From Lichtheimia corymbifera B2541 (lineage: Eukaryota > Mucoromycota > Mucoromycetes > Mucorales > Lichtheimiaceae): a stretch of DNA of 64,000 nucleotides. Every line of letters starts with the position of its first letter. Position 1 is the stretch's first letter. The stretch covers positions 1 to 64,000 of the forward strand of contig JNEU01000770.1 in NCBI GenBank assembly GCA_000697475.1, written 5' to 3'. The translations under genes were made by a program, and so were the position numbers. The notes beneath the pieces are model-generated. The model was not told the origin of the DNA. It searched no databases and saw only the letters and a program-made list of their open reading frames with translations. This document shows positions 1 to 10,824 of the stretch, piece by piece.

Positions 1-472
1 AACGTAAATGTGCCTGCATCTAGGATTGGCAAGCTTGATCGGGGAAACATGATTGACAAGGTGCGCTCCACCAACACGAGCAATATTGTTCTATAAGAGC
101 CCATGTTTCATTTCAAAGTTTAGAGATAAATGCACTTTCTCGTTTTTACATATGCTGAAAAGCATGGTGCTATATGTCAAGTGGTGTTTGTTCATTATGA
201 CGTAGCTTGACCCTGATAGAGCGGAAGATGCGCAGGGACGTGCTTGTACAACACAGCCAATTTGCATGATACTTCGCAATGAACAACACCACTTGACATA
301 TAGCACCATGCTTTTCAGCATATGTAAAAACGAGAAAGTGCATTTATCTCTAAACTTTGAAATGAAACATGGGCTCTTATAGAACAATATTGCTCGTGTT
401 GGTGGAGCGCACCTTGTCAATCATGTTTCCCCGATCAAGCTTGCCAATCCTAGATGCAGGCACATTTACGTT
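1..472. repeat. Near-perfect palindrome P1 (arms about 205 bp)
   Basis: Bases 1-205 read as the reverse complement of about 268-472 with almost no differences; base 1 pairs with base 472 (centre near 236). The first clear difference is a one-base T insertion near 187-189. The roughly 60-base centre contains the loop of hairpin unit B. The left arm reaches the window edge, so the palindrome probably continues upstream. ORFs in it on both strands are mirror images of one sequence and are not credible genes. Confidence 0.93.
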
Positions 473-490
473 TTTACATATGTTGAAAGC

Positions 491-632
491 GAGATGTTAT
501 ATGACAAGTGGTGTTTGTCATTGTGAAATATCATGCAAATGGCTGTGTTGCACAAAGAAGTCCGTCTGCATCTTCGGCTCTATCGGGGTCTACTTACTTG
601 ACAATGAATAAAGACCACTTGTTATATAGCAT
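491..632. repeat. Hairpin unit B, copy 2
   Basis: The left arm (about 491-530, GTTATATGACAAGTGG...) is the reverse complement of the right arm (about 592-632, ...CCACTTGTTATATAGC). The loop of about 60 bases contains a GCTGTGTTGCACA motif and a Tyr-rich CT stretch that recur in the loops of the other B units. Other B copies lie near 170-312, 1008-1157, 1340-1483, 1667-1800, 2170-2322 and 2690-2842. Confidence 0.8.
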
Positions 633-640
633 CACGCTTA

Positions 641-1003
641 CATCATAGTAAAAACATAAAGATAGCTGTATCTCTAAACTTTACAATGAAGCGTGGGACC
701 GTCAATCGAACAAAGTTGCTCGTCGGGGTGAAGCGCACCTTGGGTGCAAGTTTCACGATCGTCGTGGCCATTCTCAGATTCGCCAATGTCACCACCAGCC
801 AAAGTTGAAAAAAATTAAAGAGGTCGACCCACGATCCCACTTTGGCTGGTGGTGACATTGCGAAATCTAAGATCGACGAGCCTGATCGTGAAACTTGCAC
901 CCAAGGTGCGCTTCACCCCGACGAGCAACTTTGTTCGATTGAAGACCCCACGCTTCATTGTAAAGTTTAGAGATACAGCTATCTTTATGTTTTTACTATG
1001 ATG
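641..1003. repeat. Palindrome P2 of A modules (arms about 165 bp)
   Basis: Bases 641-805 pair with 839-1003; checks at both ends (CATCATAGTA at 641 with TACTATGATG at 994; CACCACCAGCCAAAGT at 790 with its complement at 839) share one centre at 822. The arm is the A module, recognised by the core AACAAAGTTGCTCGTCGGGG. The spacer of about 33 bases is A-rich on one side and carries a GGTCGACC box. Confidence 0.92.
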
Positions 1004-1007
1004 TACG

Positions 1008-1157
1008 CGTAATGCTATATGGAGAGTGGCGTTTGTTGATTGTGAAGTATCATGCAAATTAGCTGTGTTACACATGCACGCCCCTGCCCATCTTCCGGCT
1101 CTACCACAGTCTACCTACTTGACAATGAACAAACGCCACTTGTCATATAGCATCATG
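1008..1157. repeat. Hairpin unit B, copy 3
   Basis: GTTTGTTGATTGTGAAGTA at 1031-1049 is mirrored by TACTTGACAATGAACAAAC at 1116-1134 (centre near 1082). The arms extend outward to GCTATAT boxes. The loop contains the GCTGTGTTACACA motif, here in forward orientation. Confidence 0.85.
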
Positions 1158-1800
1158 CTTTTCAGCATATGTAAAAATGAGAAAGTGCATTTATCTCAAA
1201 ATTATACAATGAAACACGGTCTCTTTCACGGAACAATATTGCTCGTCGTGGTTGAGCGCACCTTGTCAATCATGTTGCATGATCATGTTTGCCGATCCTG
1301 GATACAGACACATTTACGTTTTTACATATGCTGAAATCGTGATGTTATATGAAAGTGGTGTTTGTTCATTGTGAAGTATAATGCAAATGAGCTGTGCTGC
1401 ACAATCACGCCCCTGCGATCTTCTGCTCTATCAGGGTCACGCTACTTCACAATGAACAAACAAAGCTTGTCATATAGCATCATGTTTTTCAGCATATGTA
1501 AAAACGTGAAAGTGCATTTATCTCAAAACTTTACAATGAAACATGGCTCTTTCATAGAACAATGTTGCTCGGCGTGCTGGGGCGCACCTTGTCAATCAAA
1601 TTTCATCATCACGCTTGCCGATCCTATATGCAGGCACTTTACGTTTTACATATGTTGAAAGCGAGATGCTATATGACAAGTGGTGTTTGCATCATGCAAA
1701 TGAGCTGTGTTACACAGACACACCCCTCTGCATCTTCCGCTCTATCATCGTCGACCTACTTGACAATGAGCAAAGACCACTTTCCATATAGGATTACACT
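1158..1800 (+). repeat. Unpaired A modules alternating with B hairpins
   Basis: Two A modules in the same orientation (about 1158-1335 and 1490-1662) lack a mirrored partner. They are separated by B hairpins (about 1340-1483 and 1667-1800). Both modules keep the phrase ending in GCGCACCTTGTCAATCA and the TTTACATATG boundary box. This part of the array shows that A and B can also be arranged as simple direct repeats. Confidence 0.75.
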
Positions 1801-1802
1801 TA

Positions 1803-2164
1803 CAGCATGTATAAAACACAAAGATGCCCATAACTAAAAATTCTAGAATGAAACGTGGGGTCTTCAATCGAACAAAGTTGCTCGTCGGGGTGAAGCGCAC
1901 CTTGGGTGGAAGTTTCACGATCGCCGTGGCCAATCTCACATTCACCCAATGTCACCACCAGCCAAGGTTGATCGGGTCGACCTCTTGAATTTTTTTTTCG
2001 ACGAGGCTGGTTTTGACATTGCGAAATCTGAGATCGGCCACGACGATCGTGAAAGTTGCACACAAGATGCGCCTCACCCTGACGAGCAACTTTGTTCTAT
2101 GAAAGAGCCCAGCTTTCATTGTAAAGTTTAGAGATACAGGCACCTTTATGTTTTACATATGCTG
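1803..2164. repeat. Palindrome P3 of A modules
   Basis: AACAAAGTTGCTCGTC at 1871 mirrors GACGAGCAACTTTGTT ending at 2096, giving a centre near 1983. Arms of about 165 bases differ by scattered substitutions. The spacer carries GGTCGACC and a run of nine T. Confidence 0.9.
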
Positions 2165-2169
2165 TAAAC

Positions 2170-2322
2170 GTGATGCTATATGACAAGTGGTCTTTGTTCA
2201 TTGTCAAGTAGGTAGACCCCGATAGAGCCGAAGATGCAGACGGACTTCTTTGTGCAACACAGCTCACTTGCATGATACTTCAAAATGAACAAACACCACT
2301 TGTCATATAGCATCACGCCTAC
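2170..2322. repeat. Hairpin unit B, copy 6 (loop inverted)
   Basis: The stem reads GCTATATGACAAGTGG... and returns as ...CCACTTGTCATATAGC. The loop motif is here on the opposite strand (TGTGCAACACAGC), so B loops occur in both orientations while the stems stay the same. Confidence 0.8.
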
Positions 2323-2684
2323 AGCATAGTAAAAACATAAAGGTGTCTTTATCTCTAAACTTCACAATGAAACGTGGGGTCTTCAATCGAACAAAGTTGC
2401 TCGTCGGGGTGAAGCGCACCTTGGGTGCAAGTTTCACGATCGTCGTGGCCAATCTCACATTCACCCAATGTCACCACCAGCCAAAGTGAACTAGGTCGAC
2501 CTCTTGAATTTTTTTTTTCGATGAGGTTGGTTTTGACATTGCGAAATCTGGGATCGGCCACGACGATCGTGAAAGTTGCACACAAGGTGCGCTCCACCCA
2601 GACGAGCAACTTTGTTCTATGAAAGAGCCCATATTTCATTGTAAAGTTTCGAGATACGGGCACCTTTATGTTTTACATATGCTG
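2322..2684. repeat. Palindrome P4 of A modules
   Basis: AACAAAGTTGC at 2390 mirrors the complement ending at 2616 (centre near 2503). Its sequence, including the T-run spacer, is very close to P3; the two centres are about 520 bases apart, which suggests recent unit duplication. Confidence 0.9.
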
Positions 2685-2689
2685 TAAGC

Positions 2690-2842
2690 GCGATGTTATA
2701 TGAAAGCGGTGTTTGTTCATTGTGAAGTATCGTGCAAATGAGCTGTGCTGCACAATCACGCCCCTGCGATCTTCTGCTCTATCAGGGTCACGCTACTTCA
2801 CAATGAACAAACAAAGCTTGTCATGTAGCATCATGTTTTTCA
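2690..2842. repeat. Hairpin unit B, copy 7
   Basis: Stem arms near 2690-2735 and 2797-2842 with a loop almost identical to that of the copy at 1340-1483, including the phrase CACAATCACGCCCCTGCGAT. This is the last B unit before the sequence changes to A-module ladder only. Confidence 0.8.
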
Positions 2843-2884
2843 GCATATGTAAAACATAAAGGTGCCTGTATCTCCAAATCTCCA

Positions 2885-3490
2885 TAATGATTTGTAGAAG
2901 CTTTATGAGAACGATTTCGATCAGCATGCCCGAGAGCACCTCCTGGCCAAGTTTCGACGTCCCCACAAGCAATATCGGCGCGCACCGGCCGTACACCCTA
3001 TTTATGTTACCATCCATTCGTCGTCTCTCCCACATTCAATGTTTTCATAATGAACTCTGGGCACTTTATGAGAACGAAATTGCTCGGCGTGGTCGAAAGG
3101 ATGTTATGTGAAAGTTTCAGGTTCGAGGTGGGCAATCTCGGGGAACAGGAGCGTCTACTCTACTTTTCTCTTACATTTGGGCTCGCCCGCATTCAAAATG
3201 TTTATAATGAACCGTGCGGTTTTTAAATGAATGAAGTTGATCAGCATGTGCGAGAGTACATGCTGACCAAGTTTCAAGTGCAAAATGGGGAATCCCAAGA
3301 AACTACATACTAAATGACTTCTTCATAAATCCGGCGCTTTCCCAATTTTCCTCCGTCATAGTAAACCCGACATTATGCTCTCCCTTTCGAAATTTTCAAA
3401 TGAAGTGTGGGTTCTTTATTAAGACAAAGTTGTTCAGCATGGCCTAGAGCACCTTGTGGGAAAGTTTCAGGTTCGAGAGAGGCAATCAAG
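2885..3490 (+). repeat. Ladder of four diverged A modules
   Basis: The core resembling AAGTTGATCAGCATG occurs near 2911, 3076, 3235 and 3426 (spacing about 165, 159 and 191). Each copy is followed by a GAGCACCTT-like box and AAGTTTCA. The same ladder, with matching spacing, lies in inverted order at 45.6-46.6 kb. Stop codons fall in all frames of some copies, so the ladder is not protein coding. Confidence 0.8.
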
Positions 3491-3499
3491 GTTATGGGT

Positions 3500-4500
3500 C
3501 AATTTTACAGTGTGCAGGCAGTGCCTGATCTATTTAATTTCCACTTCTTCCACTCTGGGCTTCTTGCCTCTTCCTCCTCCCATTCTCAACTGTTGCCCCC
3601 ATTCAAGTACAACTACAACCTGCGAGCGATTGCATTGCTTCCAATCCTCCATGTCAATGCTACGTATATCTTGATCCGACTGTCTTGAGCTGAATGGCAA
3701 GCTCATGGCGTGTGCACCCCACTTCAACACACGCCTTTCTTGAAAGCACACACTGTCCTGCACACACCAATACCACAATCAAACGATACAGCATTCATTC
3801 CAGCAGTTGCTATTAGCAATGACTTTATTGTCTCAAGCAGCGTTCACAATCTTGTCACTCTACTACTACAACACGCTCCTCTGCCACAACCATCCCGTAA
3901 CAGGAGCTGCCATTAGCAAGGTCTCCATTGTCTCAAGTTACTTGCGGCCTCTTCACGTGGACAGCTGATAGCCATTGTATAAAAGCAGCTTTATTTACGT
4001 GTGGCAATTTGCCGTATCAGCTATCAAGTATCCCGCAATGCAAGCACTCTTCGCCTTGTTGAGCTGCACTGAAAATGACCAAGAAAGAGAGTGACCAACA
4101 CTCGGATGGAGAAGGAATCATATCAGCAGCGATCACAGAGGCTCTTTCTAATTGGACTAGCAACGGTTATGGATGAATGGATGGATGCAATCAAGTGCAG
4201 TAATGTGGAATCCTGGAATGTTGCTTTGGCTACTTGGCTCCTCGTCAGCAGTAACGAACACGTGGATACGGCTGAGGATGATGATGGATTGGATGAATTT
4301 GATGGCATGGAAACGAGGACTTTTATCTTTGACAAGAGAGGATTTACCAACATGGATGATATCGCAGCATTCAAGTCAATGCACGCAACAACTACTTTTA
4401 CAATCATGGATGAAGATGCTATGACGGCAGCAACCATGAATACAATGACACAACGACACCTACTGACTCTTTGTGATCCACTGGTTGGCATCTAGAAGGA
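3500..4500 (+). mobile_element. Internal segment of dispersed element, copy 1
   Basis: This stretch is homologous, at roughly 65-75 percent by eye, to the minus strand of 44.5-45.6 kb. Shared stretches include one around AACACGTGGATACGGC and one around ATTCCAGCAGTTG. It lies directly after the A ladder in both copies. No transposase, integrase or reverse transcriptase motif was seen, so it is either non-autonomous or the remnant of something larger. Confidence 0.65.
4091..4495 (+). CDS. Hypothetical protein inside dispersed element
   Basis: An open frame of 134 codons in element copy 1. I do not recognise the family. The N-terminal part contains a WMDAIK...SWN.AL.TW pattern that is also readable, with frame breaks, in the inverted copy at 44.8-45.0 kb; this makes it slightly more than chance. 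The middle is acidic (EDDDGLDEFDG) and the C-terminal half is rich in Met and Thr. Both strands are open here, so coding status is uncertain. It might be the last exon of a former gene carried by the element. Confidence 0.35.
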   Translation: MTNTRMEKESYQQRSQRLFLIGLATVMDEWMDAIKCSNVESWNVALATWLLVSSNEHVDTAEDDDGLDEFDGMETRTFIFDKRGFTNMDDIAAFKSMHATTTFTIMDEDAMTAATMNTMTQRHLLTLCDPLVGI

Positions 4501-5035
4501 AAGGGAGGATAGAAATTTGTTGAAGGCCGGAAGGGGAGATTGGATTATACCCACATCATTGTATCGAGACGCTCCTGTTCCTTCTGTCATACTACATTCA
4601 TTAAAACTTCATTGTTCATATGTTCATTAGACAATGGGTAGTGCCAATAACTGATTGTATACATGTTTAAATAGACGCTTGTATTTTCAATGTTAATAAA
4701 CCCATAGTAATGGTACCCAACAACCCTGCTTGTTACGGAAGCTTGATCCATTGTAAGCTTACAAATCATTACATACATAGTGCAACATCACGCACGAGAG
4801 ATATAGACCGGGTATGTTCGATATTAAGAGTGCAATATATTGCTTAAACAGGAGATACATTGATGTTATGGGAAGATTCTATCCTTTGGGCGTCTCTTAT
4901 TGCAAAGGGTGAATGAATGGACGTGATTAGAAACTCGAACCACGAGTAACCTGCATCCCATGTGCACAATAAATACTCCATTCTCGGTTATCACCATTTA
5001 AGAGACCATTGTTCCTTGTGCAATCATTATCCTTT
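4501..5035. other. Intergenic, AT-rich, nothing recognised
   Basis: Between the repeat element and the 3' end of the anoctamin gene. Short ORFs only; no repeat module or RNA gene was recognised. Confidence 0.5.
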
Positions 5036-7735
5036 TTATTCAGTTTTGAACGCATTCTGAATGAGCTGCAAAGCGGTTGCTTCGGGAGTGCTATCAATGG
5101 ACCACAAACTTCTGGTACGTGGATCAGGGCTTTCGACACGCAAATCACGAGTACGTCCGGAGGATCCTGAAGGTGAAGCATCGATGGTCGCTGAACGTTT
5201 AGCTTTGCCTGTAGCCATCAGCTTGTTGAGCCAGATCTTTTTCAGGTTGAATTCTTCTTTTCGCACCACAATATCGGACCAGCTTGGCAATGCTTGTACA
5301 CTGGATCGGATCACCAGTCTCAATACCACGTATAAATGCTCAGATAACAAAATAGCCAAGATTGTAAAGATAGGTGTGTAAGACGAATGGATGTTGGTCG
5401 TTGGATGGAAAAGATAAGCAAAGGACGACATGGTGACTGAGGATAGCCAAGTCAATGTTTCCTACATATGATGCGTTAAATCCCATGTATCCATCCATGT
5501 CCATTTTTCATCTTACCATGTTTCCAATCCAGGGACCCACACCTTCAGCACGCAGTGGGATAGGTCGACTATGGGCAAGCGTAAGCGATTTGGGTTATCT
5601 CATCATGCATCACATCCTTACCGTGTATACTTGCAAATCTTGAGAGCATCACCTCGTAGCTCCACCCAGTTGTTGATGAGACAGCAAAGAGAGGTCAATG
5701 GCCACACGGATGAAAACATGCTGACATATCCAAACTAATTCATGCACGTGATCAGCATGACGACACTAATAACAGAGCATTATCTTACCTGGATGACCAT
5801 CTCAACATAGTCAGTGTAGATGTTGTAATCCGGCAAATCAACCTCCTTGTAAACTTTTTGCATGAATTTGGATGATGCGGCATCGTCGGAGAGATCGGTG
5901 GCGGTGTCGGCATCTTGGCCTTCGTCCTTGTGTAGCACCTTTTCAACCTTAGGCATCACTAACTTCATAGCGTATGGGAGGATCATCTCGGTAGCAAAGC
6001 CGATAAGTTGGCCTGTGACAACAAAATACACCAATTGTCCTCGTAGTCGCTGAAAGTCGACCTTTTGATGGCTGTGGCTGACATTCAACTCTGTCAAGTA
6101 GGGTAACACGTGATCGCCAAAAGGGATATAGATCCATGCAATGAAAAACTAATATACTTGTCAGCCATGATCCATCAACTAGTTCCTCAACCAAACATTT
6201 ACCAGAGACAAATAGGCAACCAAAAAGTTGGCAACAAAGATCTTTTGTGTGTAATGGTACTCCCACGAGGTCTCAGTCTTGTGCATTTCATAGTTGTTGA
6301 GTATACGCATCCAAGCGCTGTAAATGTTGGTCATTGTTGGAATCAGCAAGACGTAGCCAATGGTGGGTGCATAGTGCTAAGGTAAAGCTTCAGTTAGCGT
6401 ATGCTGCTGTTACCGAAAAAGGATCAATCCACTTGCCAATATTTGCCGGAAGGGCCCATTGTAGTATTCATGTAAAAAGAGTTGAAGAACAAAGACACAT
6501 GCAACAATGACGCTCAAAGCGGCAGCACCAATAGCCACGCCAGGGATGGACATTGCACGTCGGGTAAAGATCTTCCATGGAGGACAATAAGGCACCTCTT
6601 CTCCTGTCACTTGATCCTTGACCGTTCGATCACCTTTGAATTCAACGCGCTTTCTTTCATGCTTGGAGCAGTTGCGCACATTCCATTCCACTGCCAATTC
6701 GTGTTCTTTCCTCTTCCACATTTCGATAAAGGTCACCGACCATATCAACATGCCAAGTGAATACGTGATGCTGAGAGATCTGCCGCCAAACATGACCATC
6801 AATCCACCCACTGATGCAGGAGCAATAAGCCATAAAAAGTAGTATTGAAGGAATGCAAAATAGTAGGCCACCTACATAATGATGCATAAATCAGTTAACC
6901 CATCCATCCTTGTGTTTGCATGATGATGATGATGATATTCACCTTTTCTCCAAAATGATTGCGAATCTTTGTCAAGTCGTCCTTATCAATGAGCCATTTA
7001 CGTGACCAGCTGTGTATCCATTTCTTTTGATAAAAGATACCTTAGTACAAGGTCATAATCACTGATCCTTTCTTTTACCTTATCAAATCGATCATCATGC
7101 AATGCCATAATACTCTCCACATACGGATCCAAATTGGGGGAAACATTAGCACCGCCATCAGATTCTGGTCCAGTCAAGATTTCATAGACGACTCGAAGAC
7201 GTTCGGCATCTGTCAATCCTGTTGTATCACCCAAGCCGGCATCTTCATCATCCAATCCTTTGACACGAATACCAAGAAGGAAATCCCGTATCCTATGATT
7301 ACATATACACCCGTTTAGAATATCATCCATCGCACACATACACACACACATCTATATCCTTTACCTTTCACGTTCAAGTTCTTGTTCCAAAGTAGAAGTA
7401 GGGCAGCCTACAAGCACCAACAATGTTCCATGCGTGCGTCCAGGTTTGACTTGGTAGCAGAGGTTGGCTCGTGTCAATTTAGCGGTCAAGGCAATCATGC
7501 TGTCTCGTACACGAGTCTCAATGGTGGCATCACGCTTGTCGGTTGGAAATCGAAAGACAATGACATAATCGACACCGGCATTGCTACTAAGCGTGTTGGT
7601 ATGTTCGACTGCTGGTTGTTGTTGTTGTTGTTGTTGTGTTGAGGGTGGTTTCTGTTCAGTGGTTGGAGTACCAGGAGGAACGGGAAAGAGATGAGAAAAA
7701 GATGCGGGGCCTGTATTTTGTTGTTGCTCGCTCAT
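5036..7735 (-). CDS. Anoctamin/TMEM16-family membrane protein
   Basis: Multi-exon gene; the start is the ATG at 7733-7735 (MSEQQQ...), because the in-frame sequence upstream is not supported. The Gln-rich N-terminus leads into a cytosolic domain. A hydrophobic region follows (VAYYFAFLQYYFLWLIAPAS), then anoctamin signatures: a YEMHKTETSWEYHYTQK segment, a NNWVELRGDA-like box and a RRPIPLRAEGVGPW-like box near the C-terminus. Fungal members such as nhTMEM16 and afTMEM16 are calcium-dependent lipid scramblases; yeast Ist2 tethers ER to plasma membrane. Scramblase or tether is therefore the expected role, acting in ER or plasma membrane. One intron (6377-6436) appears to be GC-AG. The tail is basic and Ser-rich. 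No operon-like neighbour. Confidence 0.92.
6377..6436 (-). other. GC-AG intron in the anoctamin gene
   Basis: On the coding strand the donor reads GCAAGT and the acceptor TTAG. With these ends the frame passes at phase 0 from ...PFRQIL into HYAPTIGYVLL, which is family-conserved. The alternative GT donor 18 bases downstream leaves the wrong phase. Confidence 0.75.
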
Positions 7736-8000
7736 AGTTGGGCAAGGATTATCTTGCAACAGAGCAAGAGAGAGGAAAAGAGAGAAAGGGAGCAAGCAAA
7801 CGAGTGGGAACACAACGCGACTTTCTTTTTTCCATTGGTGGGTGTGGTTGATGGTGGTACAAACAAGTCTGTTTCGGCGCTTGGCATCAATTCGTGCATG
7901 ATTCAGTGTTTCACAAGCAGGTCATTGTGCAGTTACATTTGTTCTTCATGTTCATGGATGCATTACATACAGCTATACACACTAACTATGCTATTGTTAC

Positions 8001-10824
8001 TCAAATCAGATGATCAACAGCATGTTGAATAATTATTCGAGGTTGATCATCCTTCTCCTCTTGGTGGTTGCAATTCATTTGCTGACGATCTTCCTCCTTG
8101 TTGTCATTTTGAGTCCAATAATTGATCCAATCAAGCACTAGTAAATTAAACAAACGTTAGATCTGTATTATGAAAAACAAGCAAATAAAGTATACAAACA
8201 TACCTTCCTTATGCCATCGAAGCTAGTATAACGTGTAAACGATAGATTAGTTATTGGAATAAGCACATGAATGAGTAGTCTACTTACCGAGTTGGCTGGC
8301 TTCAAAGTCCAATGATTTTCGTCAGGGAAGTACAACAGACGGGAAGGAACACCTTGTCGCTGGAGAGCTGTAAATGTAGCAAGACCTTCACCATCCACAA
8401 GACGATAATCACGTGCACCTATGTAACATAAAACCAATCAGTATCAAATAAAAGGTCACGATCGCATTTGTTATACCATGAATGACAAGAGTTGGGGTCT
8501 TCCAGTATTGGACAAAGTTGGATGGCGACCAGCGTTCATAAATGATACGTGACAAAGGATGATAAGGAACACCGCCAAACTATAAAAGTATAAAATGAAT
8601 AACTCATTGTTGTCGATCATTCTATAACCTACGTCATGTTCGACAAAGTAAAGTTCCTCGGTGGTGTAGTATGCTTGCACGGTGCTGAACATACCATCAT
8701 GGTTCACAAATGCCTTGAAGCGGTCGCTGTGACCATTGAGCCAGTTGATCATGTATCCACCATACGATGCACCCAAACCAGCAACGCGATCAGCATCCAA
8801 AAATTCATAGGTTTCAAGAATATAATCAAGACCCTTTTCAAGATCACGGTAAGGATGAGATCCCCAATGATGCTGGATCGAATCAGTGAATTCTTGGCCA
8901 TAGCCTATATAAAAAGTGTGTGAGAGATTCCATCCATTCATGACATCTCTCTCTTTCTTCCATACCAGTAGATCCGTGGGGGTTGATAAGGATGGCCACA
9001 TAACCGGCACCAGCAAATACTTGAGGATTCCAGCGAGTTGACCTATTCCCATCATCAGACATTGCTATAGAGAATGAATCAACATCCTTACCAGTTGTCT
9101 TCCCAAGCACCTTGAGGACCACCATGGATCACGAATGCAACAGGATACTTTTTAGCAGGATCAAAGTCAACAGGCTTGATCATCCATCCATGGACACGAT
9201 CACCCAATGCACCGGTGAATTCGAATTCCTCAGGCTTAGCCATATCAATACCACCCAATGCATCTCCAAGCGAAGGGGCAGGACCGTAGCGTTGCAACTT
9301 GCCAGTGCTGACATCCAATGAATGTACGACGTTGGGGAATTGCATCGAGTTGAGAGTGAACAAGAGAGTGTGGTTGTTGATCAAAGAGAGGCCAGAAGCT
9401 GAATGCTGTTCAGTGAGGGGCTCGACAACATGAGTGATAAGATCAATGGAAAAGATCTTTTCACGACCGTATTCAGAGGCAACAACAAAGACATGAGTTG
9501 AATCGGCTGAAAAGACGAGTTCTGAAGGGCTGCGATCCCATTGTTCGGCAATCACTGTACGAGTACCCGAGTGACGGTCGTAGATGGTGATGCGGTTACG
9601 GTCCGATTCATATTGAGGTTCGTACATTTGCAGGTAACCGAGCAATCCAGAAGGTGAGTACTTTGGTCCCGAGGTAGCAGCAGGAATATCGCTATTGATG
9701 ACAAATGGCTTGACTTTTGCGGATGTGGATACTACGTAGAGATGCTTTGATGACTCCCAAGCATTGCTAGGACCTTGGATCTTGGAAAGGAAAGCAACTT
9801 CTTCACCTGTTATTTTGTAGTAGTAACGTAAGCCAACCACATTTACTTTTCACACGCATAAGATATACACTATACCATCGGGTGAAATGTCGTATTCCGA
9901 GCTATCGCCTAGGCCAAATTGAGGACATTCCTATGTATACAAAAACGGATAAGGATCCTTGTTTGCTTCTTAAAAGTCATAAGCACTTACCAATCCAGAA
10001 CCAGCCAACAGATTGCGAGGTTCTTCGGCAAGTTTGAATTGTCCATCTTCAAGATCCAAGCCAACAACAAAGATATTGCTCTTCTTTTCAGGCACAAACT
10101 TATCCCAGTGTCTATCAATTCGATCAGTACATGGTCTAAATAGCAAAGAATAATAGCAACCTACCTGACCATCAGCTGATCATAGGCAATACCGGAGTCT
10201 TTTTTGGTTTCCTTGAGTTGTTGATCACGTTCTTTGGTGGCATCCAAGGTAGATGCGTCGTCGTAGACCATGGCAGTAAAGGCAAGAAGACGTTTAGCAG
10301 CATTGTACCTATGCATTGTTTTAGTATTCAAAGCCAGCTATGGGGTGAACGATATTCCTTACTTGATATTGCCAAACTCGATCGGAAAATTGGTAAGCTT
10401 GTAAGGTTTTTGCTCTCCATCCTTAATGTTGATAGCATAGAGTTGGTCCACAGGTTCGTCAGGGTTATGTTGGATAAAAGCAACGTGTTCATCATCCAAA
10501 AAGAAGGGGTCGCTTTGAGCCTCGTCAAAAGAAGGTGCGGTCAACGCTGAAACTGAAGTGCTTTCAAGGTCCAAAAGGTAAAGACTACGCGTTGTCTATA
10601 GTTGTCTACTTTTAATATACACGCTAATGTAACGAGCAATGTCTATATTTTACCTTGTCATTGTCAGCATGGTAGACTGATTCGCCATACACAGCCATTC
10701 GGCCGTTGGGAGAGGCAAGCACACCACCGGGTCTTGGCAGAGAAACAACGTCATGTGGTTCGAGTATCTTTGCACTCACCGTTGCCACGGCAAGTAGCGT
10801 AAACCCAACAAAGGATTTAAGCAT
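8001..10824 (-). CDS. Secreted dipeptidyl-peptidase 5-like serine peptidase (S9)
   Basis: The start at 10822-10824 gives a signal peptide (MLKSFVGFTLLAVATVSA). The middle is a beta-propeller region. The C-terminal alpha/beta-hydrolase domain carries HGGPQGAWED, the nucleophile motif GASYGGY, the acid in ARDYRL and the catalytic His in ENHW, in the order Ser-Asp-His expected for prolyl-oligopeptidase family S9. Fungal DPP5 cleaves dipeptides from oligopeptides outside the cell. At least eight short introns interrupt it. The C-terminal tail (about 25 residues after INYWTQ) is charged and not conserved. It shares a divergent upstream region of about 1 kb with the Rxt2-like gene. A related acyl-peptide hydrolase is the alternative, but the signal peptide favours DPP5. 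Confidence 0.92.

Noticed and set aside
91..420. ORFs on both strands in palindrome P1
   Set aside because: They are mirror images created by the palindrome and are broken in the other A modules; no domain or start context.
1..4500. LTR or LINE retrotransposon
   Set aside because: No reverse transcriptase, integrase, gag or poly-A-ended structure seen; repeats are inverted and modular, not terminal direct repeats.
4925..4980. tRNA-like segment with a TTCGA box on the minus strand
   Set aside because: No T-arm or acceptor stem pairing could be built around it.
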